From Sphaerosporella brunnea (taxonomy: Eukaryota > Ascomycota > Pezizomycetes > Pezizales > Pyronemataceae), in NCBI GenBank assembly GCA_008704415.1, contig VXIS01000120.1:58828-122827 (forward strand): a stretch of DNA of 64,000 nt, in the 5' to 3' direction. Of the stretch, positions 23,681 to 35,959 are shown piece by piece. How positions within the stretch are numbered: position 1 is the first letter of the stretch; each line of letters opens with the position of its first letter. Below the pieces are notes generated by a model, which saw only the letters and a program-made list of their open reading frames with translations, was not told where the DNA came from and made no database searches. A program made the translations under genes and the position numbers.

Positions 23681-23737
23681 TATTTTAAGTGTTCGGACAT
23701 AATGGCTTCCCTCGAAGGCCATACGCGAGTTTTGTTC

Positions 23738-23832
23738 GTAATCAAGTTTACCGTCCGCACACGGCCGCGAACGGTCCCCCTACTCGTCCCCACCCTGATT
23801 GATGTCCGCCCCCTTATTGATCCTAGCCCTAG
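23738..23832 (-). mobile_element. Inverted LINE 3'-UTR fragment, copy 3
   Basis: On the minus strand this matches the final 90 bp of the LINE at 23030-23496: caataagggggcggac, the ggggacg block and a decayed tgattac end (seen on the plus strand as gtaatcaagttta). The fragment is diverged. Confidence 0.6.
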
Positions 23833-23834
23833 GC

Positions 23835-24775
23835 GAGTAAACCGATAGCGTTGTGGCGCCATGGCTATAACTTCAAGGAGATTCTACGTGTAGAATCCCG
23901 ACTTTAACCGCCTAAAAATCCTTTGGCCATTCTAGCTTCATTTTCCATTAGGAATATCTATGAGTGGTGTGCGTTGAAGTTTTGATCGCGAGATTAAAGA
24001 GCAAGCGGGTGCCTGATCATGAGAAACACCGCGTTATCACGACCGGTCCTCTGGGGTACACACTGCTGACACTAGGCTGTAGATGTGTTTTCTCTCCATC
24101 AGATATGTGTGAGTACATTACCGACCGTGGTAGCCGCCTGAGGGCCATAGTTCTCTAGCCGCAAGGCTGCACTGCGAAAAAAGCACCTAGCGCTTTTTGC
24201 AAGGGCGCCACCAATTGCAAGAATGTGTACACAACTAAAATGGGATTGAAGATACATAGTAGAGCACTACTGCTGCGTCAATCCCTCGCAGAAAAAACTT
24301 TCTGGTTCACAGATTCTCACTCGAGAAATTGAGTGAGTTTTCATGTCGAACTTGTTGACTTGCTCTGATTGTAAAAACAACTAAAATTCACGCCCCATGG
24401 GCCTTTGCTTCCCAGCGCGCAAACAGCTAGAGTTCGATCTGGAGTCGTTTGCTACTAACTCCAAACTACCTACATCTTGATCATCGTCCCATGCCCCTGG
24501 TAGAGCGCCATGATTCCAAGTGAGCACCAGCCCAAATTAAAATGCAATAGGAAAGTCCTTATGCTAAATACCTAATCCCCCACAAAACCCAACCAAAAAC
24601 TCCTCAGAACCGCCGTGCAATTTCTTTCAGACCAGGAAGCAAACCAAAACCGTAAACACCGCCAAATATGTACATCGCGCTGGTATCGGCCGACACTTTA
24701 TATAATCGTAAAGCCTTAATTATTGCAAAAAGAATTGATATATGCCACCCCTCGAGATCGTACAAATGATGTGAG
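23835..24775. other. Intergenic, downstream of the GPCR gene
   Basis: No gene is supported. The 96-codon minus-strand frame at 24604-24894 is a shifted shadow of the GPCR last exon plus its 3' UTR. Confidence 0.4.
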
Positions 24776-24779
24776 AAAA

Positions 24780-26211
24780 TTAGACCGACGAAAGGCTCTG
24801 CGAATGCTGCAATGACGAATCGAATCGACGTCGCCATCGGTTGCGACACCAAACCAAGGGCTGCTTCATCTGCACCCAGATATCGCGGAACCAATTATTG
24901 CAGGCTGGGTACGTGGTGACTGTGTATATGAGGGCGTTCCAGAAGCCCTGGGCGGGAAGTACCAGAGCGGCAGCGAAGTTGAGGCCGAAGGACGTTTTAC
25001 CCGAAGAGGCAAGGTCGTAAACGCGGTTGATGCTTGACGGCAGCTGTGATAGTCAGTATACATCCTTCCGATAGCATTGAAAGTTCAGCGCACATACCCA
25101 TGTAATCAGCAACGCTAAAAAGAACAGCATCGCACACCGACAATATGCCCAAGCTGCAGTGTTCGCTTCCAGTGCGTTGTTAGCCTTCAACCGCACTCTC
25201 GAGTGACGATGTGGAACGGCCTCGATGTGGCACGTATAGGAGGCAATATCGGGGACGATTTGAGGGCTGGAGTGGTGAGTAATGCCAGGAAATAGGCTGG
25301 AAGGCCTGGGTCCCTTTATGTGCGTTTGCGCTTCTAGGTTGGCATCTTGCGCCACTGACATCTCGACTGTGTCAACTGTAGTGACGGAGATTTTTCCAGG
25401 TACGATCAGGACGGGCTCCTGTTGGCGTGCGGTGGGGTGACTGGTAAGCGCTTGTGTGCCTTGACTGGAGGAGGACTCTTTGGCGAAGTGGCGGAGATTT
25501 CGGCGGAGCTGGAAAATGACACGACCGGCGAGAGCATAGATTCCGAATGTCAGTACCAACACAATCCTGTAAGAGGCCGGTCAGTATGAGCAGTGGCAAG
25601 AATAGCTGGGGATCGGTGGTAAGCACCATGTTGGTCCGTAGAAAGTAGCAATTCGAAGTATCTGCCAGTCTGTGCCGATCCAACACCACAATGTTGCGGG
25701 CCCGTAGATTTTGTTCTTGCCGGGTTCCTTGATGATGAGAAATGTAAGAGCTGGGACCATCGGGATTCCGTAGCAGAGAGAGACGTAGAGCGGTTCGAGC
25801 ACTCGAAGCTGCTTTGTCGTCTTCTTGCGGAACACGGTGAGGTAAACATTCCATGCCATTGCCAAACACTGTTACCAGAAAGCGTCAGTGGGGCTGCTCA
25901 AAACAACTAGATTCAGGATGGCGTACAAATAGGGCATCGGCCGGAATGGCCCATTGTATTATCGCGGCCTGTGCTTGGCATAGTCGACTGCCTCTCCCAG
26001 CCCGAATGCCTTCCATGGAGTATATTGTTGCAACATTCGTGATGATGTTCCCAAAAGCCGCGTAGAAAGCGAGGCGGTTGATCGGCCGGTGGAAATTTTT
26101 GCTCGTGCAAAAGGTGATGATGATGAAACTCGCGCCAACCAAAGAGAACCCAGAGGAGATTCGCGATGTTGTCTCCACTATACTACTCTGCCATTGCGTC
26201 AACCCCACCAT
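24780..26211 (-). CDS. cAMP-receptor-like (CAR-type) seven-helix GPCR, 419 aa
   Basis: There are four minus-strand exons: 26211-25927, 25868-25627, 25566-25098 and 25043-24780. Introns are 58, 60 and 54 bp, GT-AG, and phases agree. The N-terminal part has the fungal CAR-like signature (SSGFSLVGASFIIITFCTS, then HRPINRLAFYAAFGNIITNV). The conserved cysteines before helix 3 (SRLCQAQ) and in loop 2 (LWCWIG) are present. A long Ser/Pro-rich third intracellular loop (exon 3) precedes helix 6 (MLFFLALLITW) and helix 7 (ALVLPAQGFWNALIYT). Such receptors sit in the plasma membrane and are thought to signal through heterotrimeric G proteins; the ligand is unknown. The ATG at 26211 was chosen because the longer frame (to 26322) opens only with TTG. 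The gene appears intact. Confidence 0.85.
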
Positions 26212-26214
26212 TTC

Positions 26215-29200
26215 GAGTGGTTGCGGATGGACGCTGTTCTCGTCCCATATAATGGGCCGACAGGCTCGGTGTTGGCAACCGGGTTGTGATGGTATATTGT
26301 GTTCGGCTGGATAAAGAACCAATGTCGCCTCTAACGTGGGTGTGCGTCCGTTTTTTCTTTAACTGCCCACTCTTATCAGTGACAACCAAAAACTAGGAGC
26401 AACGGTATTCACCTTCCCACACCTGATTAGAAGACTATTAGGTTCCGTTGTAGCCGCTGCAGGAGCAATAAAGATGCAGTAAGGGTCATCCTCTGGGTTT
26501 TTGCGGGGCTGTCCGAGGAGAGTGCGGGTTGCGCTCGATTATGTACTAGATGGGTCTGACTTGGGTCTGTGTTCCCTGGATTCACAGATGAAGCCCGCAG
26601 CAGTAGTCAGATCCAGAAGCTTTGCAGTAGTAAGTCATGCAGCTACTCTAAATAGCTGTGATTGGTGAAGGCTGTACGACATGCACCTGGTTTACACACA
26701 TACAGCCTCACCGTCAGGCGCGAAAGAGCCGAAATTGGCCAGTTAACCGGATTTTGGTGCAGGCATCCAGTTTTTTGGTTCCGACACAGCTCTCGCACTT
26801 CGCCCCGCGATATCCTGTGGCGCCGCTAAACACCAGTTGACAGTATTCTACTCTAGTACTTCGGGTAAAAGCCGTTACTATGCACAGCACGGGCTTGCGA
26901 GCTTAAACCTATAATTGGGACTCCTCAGGGTTCACTTTCCTCTCAGAATCCATGCATTACTACCGCGAGAAACGAGCCATGAGATGAAAACGCACATACT
27001 TGGGTTCCAAGGGCATTTACCTGCCTGCAGAGCTGCAGTTACTCCCCTCTGTGGAATCCACACCCATCCCAGCGCTTAGTGCAATCGATCTCCGTCAACC
27101 ACAAGCTGCTCCCGGGCCTTAATGAACTAGCGCGGGAAGCGCACAGACGTCGACCAGATTTTGGCTTCGGAGAGGTTTCTTGATGCTTATGTAGCGTTCG
27201 AAACAATGTAACACCGGACAAGGCTGGACCAGCTATGTATCGGACAAGTACTCTGCGCTGGCAACGGAATTTCCCGAGGCAGCTGCTAATTCTGGAGAAC
27301 CCCGCAAACCCCCGCAAAGCGCCTCTTTCATGCCTTCGCAACATCGGCTTTTTCTACACCGATGAAGAACTCAGTCAGACGGGCTGCAAACTCGGGGTTC
27401 AGAAGAGTGCACGTGCTGAGAAACTACGTAAGAATTTTAAGCATAATATACCTGCTGTACGCACTCTATATATAATCATCATCGACGGATCCGTTGGGCC
27501 CAAAGTTAGCCCCGCATAACGTTCAAAGGCGATGAACTTTTTGATAGCTTGACGTCGCCCCCACGTCTAGATGCTTCGAAGAGAATGAGTACGGTAATAT
27601 AAAAAAGCAGAAGTGCTCTTGTACGAGCGAAAAATCAATTACCTAATGTCGGGAGCTACTAATATCATGTGTAGGCTCTCAGACTCAACGGCGTCGAAGC
27701 AGCAATCGGATTCTTCCCCGGAGCGATGCGTGAATGCGGCGTGCCTGATTCTGGTGTCTGTTGCGCGGCAAGTGCAAGTTGAAAACGAAACTCCCGGCCC
27801 CCAGGCGGCCATAGATGAGGCCATTTCGAATGGCTAGGTACCAAATGCCGGGTCTCCAGCTGCCGAAAAAAGGTTAATTAAGCCATATCCAAAGCGAGAG
27901 AAGGAAGATCGGATTTGATTCTTGAAGGGGTTCGGAGCCCCACTCGGGACCAGCCCAAAAAGCGATTGACTCGGGCCGCCACTTTGTGGAGAGAAAAAGA
28001 ATACGGTTGCGTCGTTGCGAGGGAAAATGTGCCTAGCGCGGGACCCGTACCAAAAACATAATTGGCCTTTCAGAAGTTGTTGTTGCTTTTGCGGAACCGA
28101 ATCCCTCCGAGCCGCGACAGCCGGCGACTCTGCGGCTGGCTTCGAATCCCTTCTCACGTCTGTAACTGTTCGAACTGACGCTCATTGATAGCTAGTTACC
28201 GATAGAAACAATTTTCGTTGACTGAGCATGATGTCAATGCTAGGCCTTATCAATACGGAGCGATCTACGTAGTTTGCTGAACTTCGGCATCGATATCGTG
28301 TTACCTTTCAGATTCGGCCCACTACATATCACGGCCCCGTGTGGAGGATTCAATATAATGCATGCAGGCGCACATGTCAACTACTCTCATCATCTGATGC
28401 AAAGGGCCATAGAAGCGCAAGCGAAGTGAAGATCTCCACGGCAGACTAGATAAAAGCCGGGGAATTCGATGAAGTTTACCCGACGCTCCAAGAGGATGCT
28501 TTTACAGAGGATCAGCGAGCTCATTCCCGAGGACTCCATGGTGCCGAACTTTTACAGCTGTGTGGTGTTTGCGGGTGCTGGGCGTGGGCGCTTTGGCTGT
28601 GGCTTCAAATTCTCTAGCGGTGGCTGACTTGTTCCAGACGTCGATTAGAGGTCCAGCCGTTATTTCCCAATACATTGATGCCGATTCTCATGTACAGTAC
28701 CTCTTTTTCACAAGCAACAAGCCGGCTTACACACATCCATGCAGCTGAGGTTGCATTTGTTCTTTTACATATGTCGGACGCCACATACGTAAATTAAGCC
28801 CAACGTACTAGTACATAGGAACCTATCTCATCGCAATCGGCCACACATTACAGCCAAAGGAAAAGCAAAAACCGAGACCTAAGTCGGCATGCAACGTGGA
28901 CGCAGAAAACGTACTGACTGCCAAAACGAGCGCGTGCGTGCAAGGCTGAAGTTTGAGTCAGAGGCTTCGCCGTTAAACAAAAAAGCAAAGCATTGTCCTA
29001 TAAACTGCTATCGCAATGAGTCGATTTACATAGACTTCGTGGTGACTCCTTCTAATCGATAGGCGCCCTTCTATGCAGACTATGCTGTGCTGTGCATACA
29101 GGCTGTACATGGAAATAGGTAGAAACAAGCATATCAGCTTGCGGCGATCATCCGCACCGCTTCGTCATTCGTCGTGGGAGCACATCATTCGTCGACGATA

Positions 29201-30625
29201 ACGATGCTAGACCTGCATCTCGATGCGAAGCGAGTGGTCAGCTGGATATAGATCGGCGACATCTAAGCGCTTTCGTCCAATCATCGAAAGTGACTCGGCT
29301 GATGGAGTATGTAGAAGGGCCAGCCGGTACAACACCGTCGGCTTCATCGGCTCACCTCAGCACTGATTTGTTGGCCACTCCCGGGAAAAAGTAATCATTG
29401 CGCAGAGAATGACAGTGTACTAGTACGCATGTTGTGCGATGCTTCTTGACAAACACAACCTGCCGAATATACATGCCCCCAATATCGATATTGTTTCTGA
29501 TAGAAACTAAACTTTAGATCTAAATATAACCATCAATCTACAACCTGAGCACCAGGAGCAAACATCAAAACAGTGGCTTTCGAACATGTGTTCCGAGTGA
29601 TATTCCGTGAAGCTGGTTTCCCACCCCCCGATCACCATCGGAAGCAATCTGTCGCAAGTCGCAGTGTTTCAAAAGTCACATTAACAAAATCTCCATGCTC
29701 AAGCCTAAGACCGAGTGTACTCCGGTGAGTGAGTCTGATATATAGCGGCTGATTCACGTTCGAACCTAAGTTGAAGAGAAGCAACTTACAAGTGAAGTTT
29801 AGGGGACAGATGAAATGACCTTTAAGACGAGTAAAACTTGTTCGGGATGCGCCGGCCGACGGACGTCCTAGCACCAGCTGTGCCATCGCGTTACAGAGCG
29901 CATTTCCTCCCGGGCAATTCCGGTTGATGTCTTGCTCACCAAATGTACGATCAAGAGCTGCATGCCAGATCTTCGCTTATGCGTTCTTTTATTATTCCTA
30001 GACTTTCTTGACGTTGTGCTGCAACGTTGTGTCCCATTTTTTCTTGCAGCTCACGGAAGCCGAGTGACGGGCCATGCAGAAAATTCCTTTTTTTTTGTTC
30101 AACATGAACATATATCCAGAGCTGTGCAAAGCTCTGCCAAAGTATCCCCGGGAATCATTGGGACCGCCATCGTCGACGTAGTTCTTGGTGCCTGACCAAA
30201 AGTGATAAGGCAAATACCTATCCCGCGTTTCCCACAATTCTAGAAACAGCCCCCGGTCAAGCTTCCCCTTCCAAAAAAAAATGTACGCGAGCCGTTGATC
30301 GACAAAGTTCTAGCGAACCTCAGCTGCACCGTCGCGAAAGAAATCCGGTCTACTTATCCACGGCCCGCCTAGAATTTCACGGCCAGAGACTAGGGGACCA
30401 CGGTACGGGACGACTGGCCGACGGGACCACGTACGGTGCATACTGCCGGGCAGCTATTCAGGGTCCACACCATCGCATAACACTCGGTGCTTCTCGAGAT
30501 ATCCATTCTATCTGTGCGTGACATCATGGCCACGCGAGTCCGCTTGCCGCCATAAATGATAAAACTGTGGCTTTCAGCTCCCTGACGAAAACCGGCCCCA
30601 TACCACACAGCCTCCGCTTCGTCCA
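26215..30625. other. 4.4-kb gene-free stretch
   Basis: Only frames below about 110 codons are present, without recognised domains. The first part carries the GPCR promoter and 5' UTR. Near 28500-28640 there is one GC-richer patch without coding support. Confidence 0.45.
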
Positions 30626-30628
30626 CCC

Positions 30629-31772
30629 ATGTCTCGAAATCTCGTTGTCACCTACGGCGAAGGCCAGACGGGCCACCTCATCATCGACCTCCTGCTTAGC
30701 GACGAGAACTTCTCGAAAGCGGTTAAGAGCCTGCACGTCATGACCTGCAATCCCGAGCACGAGTACATCAAGGAGCTAGACGGCAATGAGAAAGCCAGCG
30801 TTATTGCGTGCACTCCAGGAGACGTGGACGCCATGAGCAAATCTCTCAAGGACTCGGGTGCAGATACGATCCTGCTTATTCCACCTGCGGTGGACAAGAA
30901 GCTCGAAGCGGTTAAGGAAATGGTGGAGGCTACGAAGAAAGCTGGTATTGCGAATATGGTCCTGCTGAGTTCGGCGGGTGCAGACATGGCCGAACGAGAC
31001 AAACAGCAAAAATTGAGGGAATTCGTCGATATCGAGGTGGAGGTGATGAAGTCTAAGGAAGATACCACCACTGCGGCGGGGCACTGTCCGTGTCTCATCC
31101 GGTATGTTGTCAACTTCATATCCGAGATGGCAGACAACTAACACCAACAATAGGGCTGGGTTCTATGCCGAGAACCTGCTGTTGTACAACAAGTATGCGC
31201 AAGACAAGGCGAAGCTTCCGCTTCCAATGGGCGCCGCACACAAGATTTCTCCGGTGGCACTGCGCGACATTGCATTGCTAGTTGCACACGTTGTCACCAG
31301 TACTGGTGAACACGGTTTGGGAGACAAAGTGCGAGGACAACTCATCACCATGACAGGTAAGTCCATACAAAAAACGTATATGGTATTTTGATGGGTCAAC
31401 TGACTTTACAAAGGGCCCACGATGGCCACCGGTATCGAACTTGCCGAAGCTGCAGCCCAAGGCTTGGGTACTAAGCTGGACTACGAGGAAATCACGGAGT
31501 AAGTCAATCCCATTTCCAGAGGTATATCGCGTTAACCAGATCAAAGGAACGACGCAAACAAGTTGCTCGAAGGAGCGGAGATCAGCGAAGCGGAGAAACA
31601 GTACATCCTCGAGTACTACTCGTTGGCTCGCGAAAGCAAAACGAACTACATCTCAACCCACGCCTTCCATGATATCACCGGTCAAGTGCCTACTTCTATA
31701 TCGGACTTTTTCAAAAGCCATGCATCTGAATTCAAGCCGAAAAAGAGGAGGACAAGTAAGACTTCGATCTAA
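30629..31772 (+). CDS. NmrA-like NAD(P)-binding Rossmann protein, 328 aa
   Basis: There are four exons: 30629-31101, 31154-31356, 31414-31498 and 31547-31772. Introns are 52, 57 and 48 bp, GT-AG, and phases agree. The protein opens with a dinucleotide-binding turn (VVTYGEGQTGHLI; GxGxxG). It continues with DTILLIPPAVDKKLEAVKEM, then GIANMVLLSSAGAD, AGFYAENLLLYNKYAQ, LPMGAAHKISPVALRDIAL, and a C-terminal helix pair (ISDFFKSHASEF), as in NmrA/HSCARG-type atypical short-chain dehydrogenases. These bind NAD(P) and often act as redox-sensing regulators rather than enzymes; no Tyr-x3-Lys catalytic pair is obvious. The C-terminus is basic (PKKRRTSKTS), possibly a nuclear signal. The exact role is unknown. 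The start ATG at 30629 follows caccc. Confidence 0.85.
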
Positions 31773-31774
31773 AC

Positions 31775-32299
31775 AGGTTGAAAAGAAAAACGGGAGTTTG
31801 GCCCAGTAATGAAGTTCCCGGGAGACCGCCAGTGGTCAGGTACTGTTTGTCTAAGTATGTACTTTAGGATAGTTAGACTATGAACAACCTGCTTTATCTA
31901 TCCCTATATAATCCAGTTGGTGTGACGTTTATCCGTGGCGTTTTCCGGAGGCTCAACTCTAAATTTCCGACCGTTGGATTTTGGTGCACAGCTCTACCAT
32001 TTTGGAGCGGAGCCGTGGAGGAGCTTTAGCGACGACACTGAATGAAAGCAACTGTGCCGTGTTTCGCACACATATGCCCTGACTGCAACGTACATATGAC
32101 TTTACATTAAGTGGCGCTGTACTAATGACTGCACACCGTGTGGTTGCCGCACGGCTGTTGACTGGTAATTATGATTACGGCGAATATCCAGAATACCCCC
32201 CTCCGGGGTCGAAAAGCGCAAATTACCCCCAATTTTTTTCTTTATGTAGAATACCCCCGTACCTAGCTGCCAGTGGCAACCAGTGATCCTTCACCTACC
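31775..32299. other. Intergenic, no supported gene
   Basis: This holds the presumed 3' UTR of the NmrA-like gene and unique sequence. A cccctccggggtcg and acccccaattttt stretch lies at 32198-32240. Confidence 0.4.
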
Positions 32300-32585
32300 T
32301 ACCGCATAAACTCAGAAACGAGAGATTTGATGGCGCGAATAGAACAGTGGAGAAATGTGTCAGGTTTGGATGAAATGTAATACCAGATTCGCGGAGTTGT
32401 GAGAGTGGTGTGCAGGGCCCATGGCACCCAAACGTCCTCTCTCCAAAAAACACGGTGCCAGTGGCAAGTAGTGGTAAGTTTCTCTCGACTCCCGGTATGC
32501 ATTTCCCAATTTCACCCACACCTCACACAGTTTTCTACTGTTCGATTCGCGCCTCCGAGTCTCTTGTTTCTGAGTTTATGCGGTA
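32300..32585. repeat. Inverted-repeat element with about 90-bp arms
   Basis: The arms 32300-32390 and 32491-32585 are inverted. The outermost 49 bp (taccgcataaactcagaaac...gcgcgaat-gaacagt) match with six differences, and homology continues more weakly inwards (gtgtgaggt-tgg-tgaaat). The centre of about 100 bp contains a 16-codon frame MAPKRPLSKKHGASGK (32421-32471), which may be chance. It is consistent with a small foldback or MITE-like element; no target duplication was recognised. Confidence 0.6.
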
Positions 32586-32589
32586 CTAC

Positions 32590-33270
32590 CTCACATGTTA
32601 CACCCAAGCCAGTGACCGTATACCCCTATTTACATGTTGCTACTGACCCACTCGCTGCAATTGGGTATCAAAATACCACAAAACTATGCCGGTGTTGGAT
32701 ATTGACGCAATTGTGTGCCTTAAGGCCCGCTTCAATGCTAGAATAAAGGACCTTGAACGGAACAGCAACGCTGACTCGGACTTCTCAGAATCTGAGTCCG
32801 AATTATCGGATGCAGGGATTTTGCCTTGCCGGCCCCCTCTGACTCAGACCTCAAAAGGACGCCTTACAAAAAAGCGTCTTCGGAAGTGCACGAATGGCAG
32901 GCAAGACACGTGCTGTTACGGTACCGGGTCAGCTTCCATCGCCGCCAATACAGCCAACCCCACGGTGTTCAACCATGCTGGTCGCTACCAAAATTCCGCG
33001 AGGCACACATTTAGTTGGCTTAAGAGAGAATAGAAATGGATTGGTTTTCCAGTGTCACGTGACCATAATCGTTGCAAATGCGCTAGCGAAGGATCACAGG
33101 TTGTCACTAGCAGCTAGGTAGTGGGTATTCTACATAAACAAAAAATTGGGGTTTTCGACTCCGGAGGAGGGTAGTCTACATATTCGCCGTTATAATTATT
33201 TCCTTGTTTCGGAAAATCTAGGTGTGAATATTCCTCCTGCTCAAGTTATCACTCGCTTTATTTCTACGCG
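32590..33270. other. Intergenic, one weak plus-strand frame
   Basis: A 115-codon frame at 32686-33033 starts MPVLDIDAIVCLKARF and carries an acidic SESESELSD patch. I recognise no family. It may belong to the adjacent inverted-repeat element. Confidence 0.35.
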
Positions 33271-33276
33271 CGCTTG

Positions 33277-33440
33277 CATAATGTGCTTACATAACCCTCT
33301 TCTCCTTCGATATCCTAAATCCGTGACTGCTTCAAGCTCTGCACTGCGCTGCTCCTCCCAGTCTCCGGAGAGCTCTTGGTGTCCGGAGCCCTGTTGAGAG
33401 TGGTGGGTGGGGAAACCACTACGGCGATGCCTCGCCACAG
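33277..33440 (-). repeat. Dispersed repeat C, copy 2
   Basis: This is the inverted counterpart of 14575-14810, sharing the ccggagactgggaggagcag and gctccgga blocks on the minus strand. Confidence 0.6.
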
Positions 33441-34407
33441 AGCGGTGCTCTATCCACATGAACGCCTACATACTGGCCGACTCAGCTAGCCCCCAGCACG
33501 CCGTAAGCTCTTAATAGTCCTATGCTCTCAAGTAAAATTGTCTATGCTAAACTATTTGCCGATAAAAAGCCTAGGAAAAGAGTTCATGACTGAAAAAAAT
33601 AGATACGAAATGACGTCGGTGCAACGCCCCCGCAACGACAACACCACGGACACCGTGCGGCAAAGCGTAGAAGGACGTGAAGAGAGTAGCCAGCGCAATG
33701 AAACCTGTCGCTGGGCATCCAGATGATGAGATCAAGGAGGTAGCTGTTCAATACGGCGTCTCCAGGAACTCTAACAAACCGCCCGAGAGAGGACCCAGGC
33801 CGCGTAAGAGGCTCATTTTTTGCAGATGGTGCTTTCTCCGGTGGAGGTGAATGCAGTAGTAAGCGCCGTGATTCCTCCTCCAAAGACTTGAGACCCGCCA
33901 CAGGCGGAAAGCTGAATGGATCGCCCGACAGTCACTCCACGTCAAAATCAACAAAGGGATCTTCATTTCTCTTTTGTGAGGAGGCCCGCGGACTTGGAAT
34001 TAGACCACATAACAGCAAAACCCGCCTGTCAGAAGGTCGGCGTCCAACCTTGGTGTCCGGAAGGATCCAGCAGTGAAGCTTTCTGCCGATAGGAAGAACG
34101 TTGTGACGCACTCAAGCGCAAAGGCTTGTGTTCCGGCGATGCACCGAGCGAAACGCACCGCTGTCCCCACTTCAGTCGAAGATGGAAGAACCTTGGTTCC
34201 TGGAGGTTGAAGCAGAACTCGCTGTGAGTCAGATGCGGTAATCCTAACATTAATGCTGGCTATGCAGGATGCGCGTTTGTTGACTCTGTCCAGACGCTTT
34301 ACAACTGCCGCGCTCCTATCCACAAGTTGCTCACCTAGGGGGTACAGATAGTAAGGAAGAGCCCTCACTAAGGCCAATCATCAAGGGCAGTCGCAGGGTT
34401 TTCTCTA

Positions 34408-34893
34408 ATGTGTGGCATGTTACCCGAAGGGATATGGTCAATACCTGCCATGTTCGCACCACGGAGGAGGATGCGGGCAAGAAAAGGCAAGGCAGGGAAG
34501 GGAAAAGGGAAGGCGCCACCTATTCGGGCTTCCGAGCGTCAGAAGCGCCGTCCCCAAGACAAAAACGCCATTGCTGCCACTGATAGTGAGGTGAACAGGG
34601 AGATACTATCATTGGAGGCGAAGGCGGAAGTTTTTGGGAAAGACATCAGCGCTGTGCTAAAAACCTTAGAAGAAGCAAGTAGAAGGGCCCGACGCGAGCG
34701 TGTGGGGGGGGGGGGGAGGTTTGGCCAGGAGGCATCGGACGGGGTCGTGGTAGGGGGTAAGGCCGCAACGCATCATGATATATCACCCGCATTTTTTTAT
34801 TTTTTTTCAATTCTGTCGGCATTTGGGCGAGGGTGTAGGGTTCTTGAGTTTTTGCTTTGGAACAGTTCTTGGTCACTTTCTGTCTCCATATAA
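34408..34893 (+). CDS. Hypothetical basic protein fragment
   Basis: A 161-codon frame contains a strongly basic stretch (RRRMRARKGKAGKGKGKAPP) and a helical segment (SLEAKAEVFGKDISAVLKTL) before running into a G-tract and low-complexity 3' sequence. The layout recalls the charged C-terminal tails of pogo-type transposases, and weak HTH-like text (EIKEVAVQYGVSRN) occurs upstream at about 33730. Neither is strong enough for a family call. It may be a transposon remnant or a spurious frame. Confidence 0.25.
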   Translation: MCGMLPEGIWSIPAMFAPRRRMRARKGKAGKGKGKAPPIRASERQKRRPQDKNAIAATDSEVNREILSLEAKAEVFGKDISAVLKTLEEASRRARRERVGGGGRFGQEASDGVVVGGKAATHHDISPAFFYFFSILSAFGRGCRVLEFLLWNSSWSLSVSI

Positions 34894-34899
34894 AAAAAT

Positions 34900-35839
34900 A
34901 AAAGAATAAATCGCCTTGTGGCGGTAAAACGGTGTTCCTTCGGTTGCGACGTCGTCGACGCCGCAGCGTGCGTCGCCGGTTGCAAGGGAGATTGCATCCC
35001 AAACCTATCAACCAGTGATCTCCCGCACGCCGTTTCAGCTCCGCGGTTTCACTCGACGGATAACCGCTTCGCCAAACGGTGAAAGTGCATAGGATGCGTC
35101 GTACAGCCCGAGATTTTCCGGCCCACGTGGACTCCGCAGTATTTCCCAATCCCGATGTATGATACCGGGCCGTTTAATCCAACTGCAGATGCGGCTTTGT
35201 GTCATGTTAAGTGCAATCGTACCGGCGTTGGAACCTGTAACACGGCATGTCCTGGCTCGGAGACACCACGTTTACCTGCTTCTGTGAATTTGTGGCTAGA
35301 TACATATCTACAGTCCTGTATCTCGGACGGCATCACGGAATAAGGTTGTGGTCACGGCCTGACGGCCACGGAGCTGACATCACACCTCGTCGACGTCAGC
35401 ACGCAACCCGACTTCACGCATAGAGAACGATATAAGTGTGCAGCACTCAGCAACACGATTGATCTCAAATCAAGACGCAAGCCTTCAGTATTGCAACCAT
35501 GCGTCTAAGTAATCTGTGCCGCCGGCATCCCACATGATCCCAGTATCGTGCGTCCTGTGCTCCGCGGCTAATAAAGCCCAGGAAAAAAATCCGCCCGCGA
35601 ACAATCGGGCGAGGAAGATGGCTTCGATGCCGCAGTATTGCGGCAGGTGGATCTCGGATGGCCCGCTATCTGGTGGTGGGAGCAGGGGAAAGAGCTTCAG
35701 TGGCAGTGGTAAGGGCGGCGAAAACAAGCGGACGAAAATAATGAAGCAGCGGCTGGGCTTGTGGCCACCTGGTTGCATGACCAAGAAGGACATCAGGGGA
35801 TGGTGAGAGATCTGGCGATGGCTACCTGTGGAAATAGCG
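34900..35839. other. Intergenic, no supported gene
   Basis: Frames up to about 100 codons occur on both strands (for example 35516-35806) without recognised content. Confidence 0.4.
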
Positions 35840-35958
35840 TACCGTAGAGATTCGGTACTAAGGCAATGTGGCTAAGTGACTTTGCCATGAGGCTGAGTGA
35901 CTTCTCCACAGAGCGCAGTGACTTTGCCACATTGCCTTAGTACCGAATCTCTACGGTA
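35840..35958. repeat. Near-perfect palindrome enclosing inverted AAGTCACT block
   Basis: Arms of 33 bp (35840-35872 and 35926-35958; outer sequence taccgtagagattcggtac) are exact inverted copies. The 53-bp centre, together with arm edges, is the inverted equivalent of the three-unit AAGTCACT block at 17480-17542. The exactness of the arms suggests recent origin or conversion. No target duplication is evident. Confidence 0.75.
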
Positions 35959-35959
35959 T

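Noticed and set aside
31499..31539. Acceptor at ccag (31539) for the last intron of the NmrA-like gene
   Set aside because: It leaves the final exon out of frame; the acceptor at 31546 keeps the open frame to 31772.
35155..35343. 62-codon cysteine-containing plus-strand frame as an effector
   Set aside because: No signal peptide and only four cysteines without a recognised spacing; likely chance.
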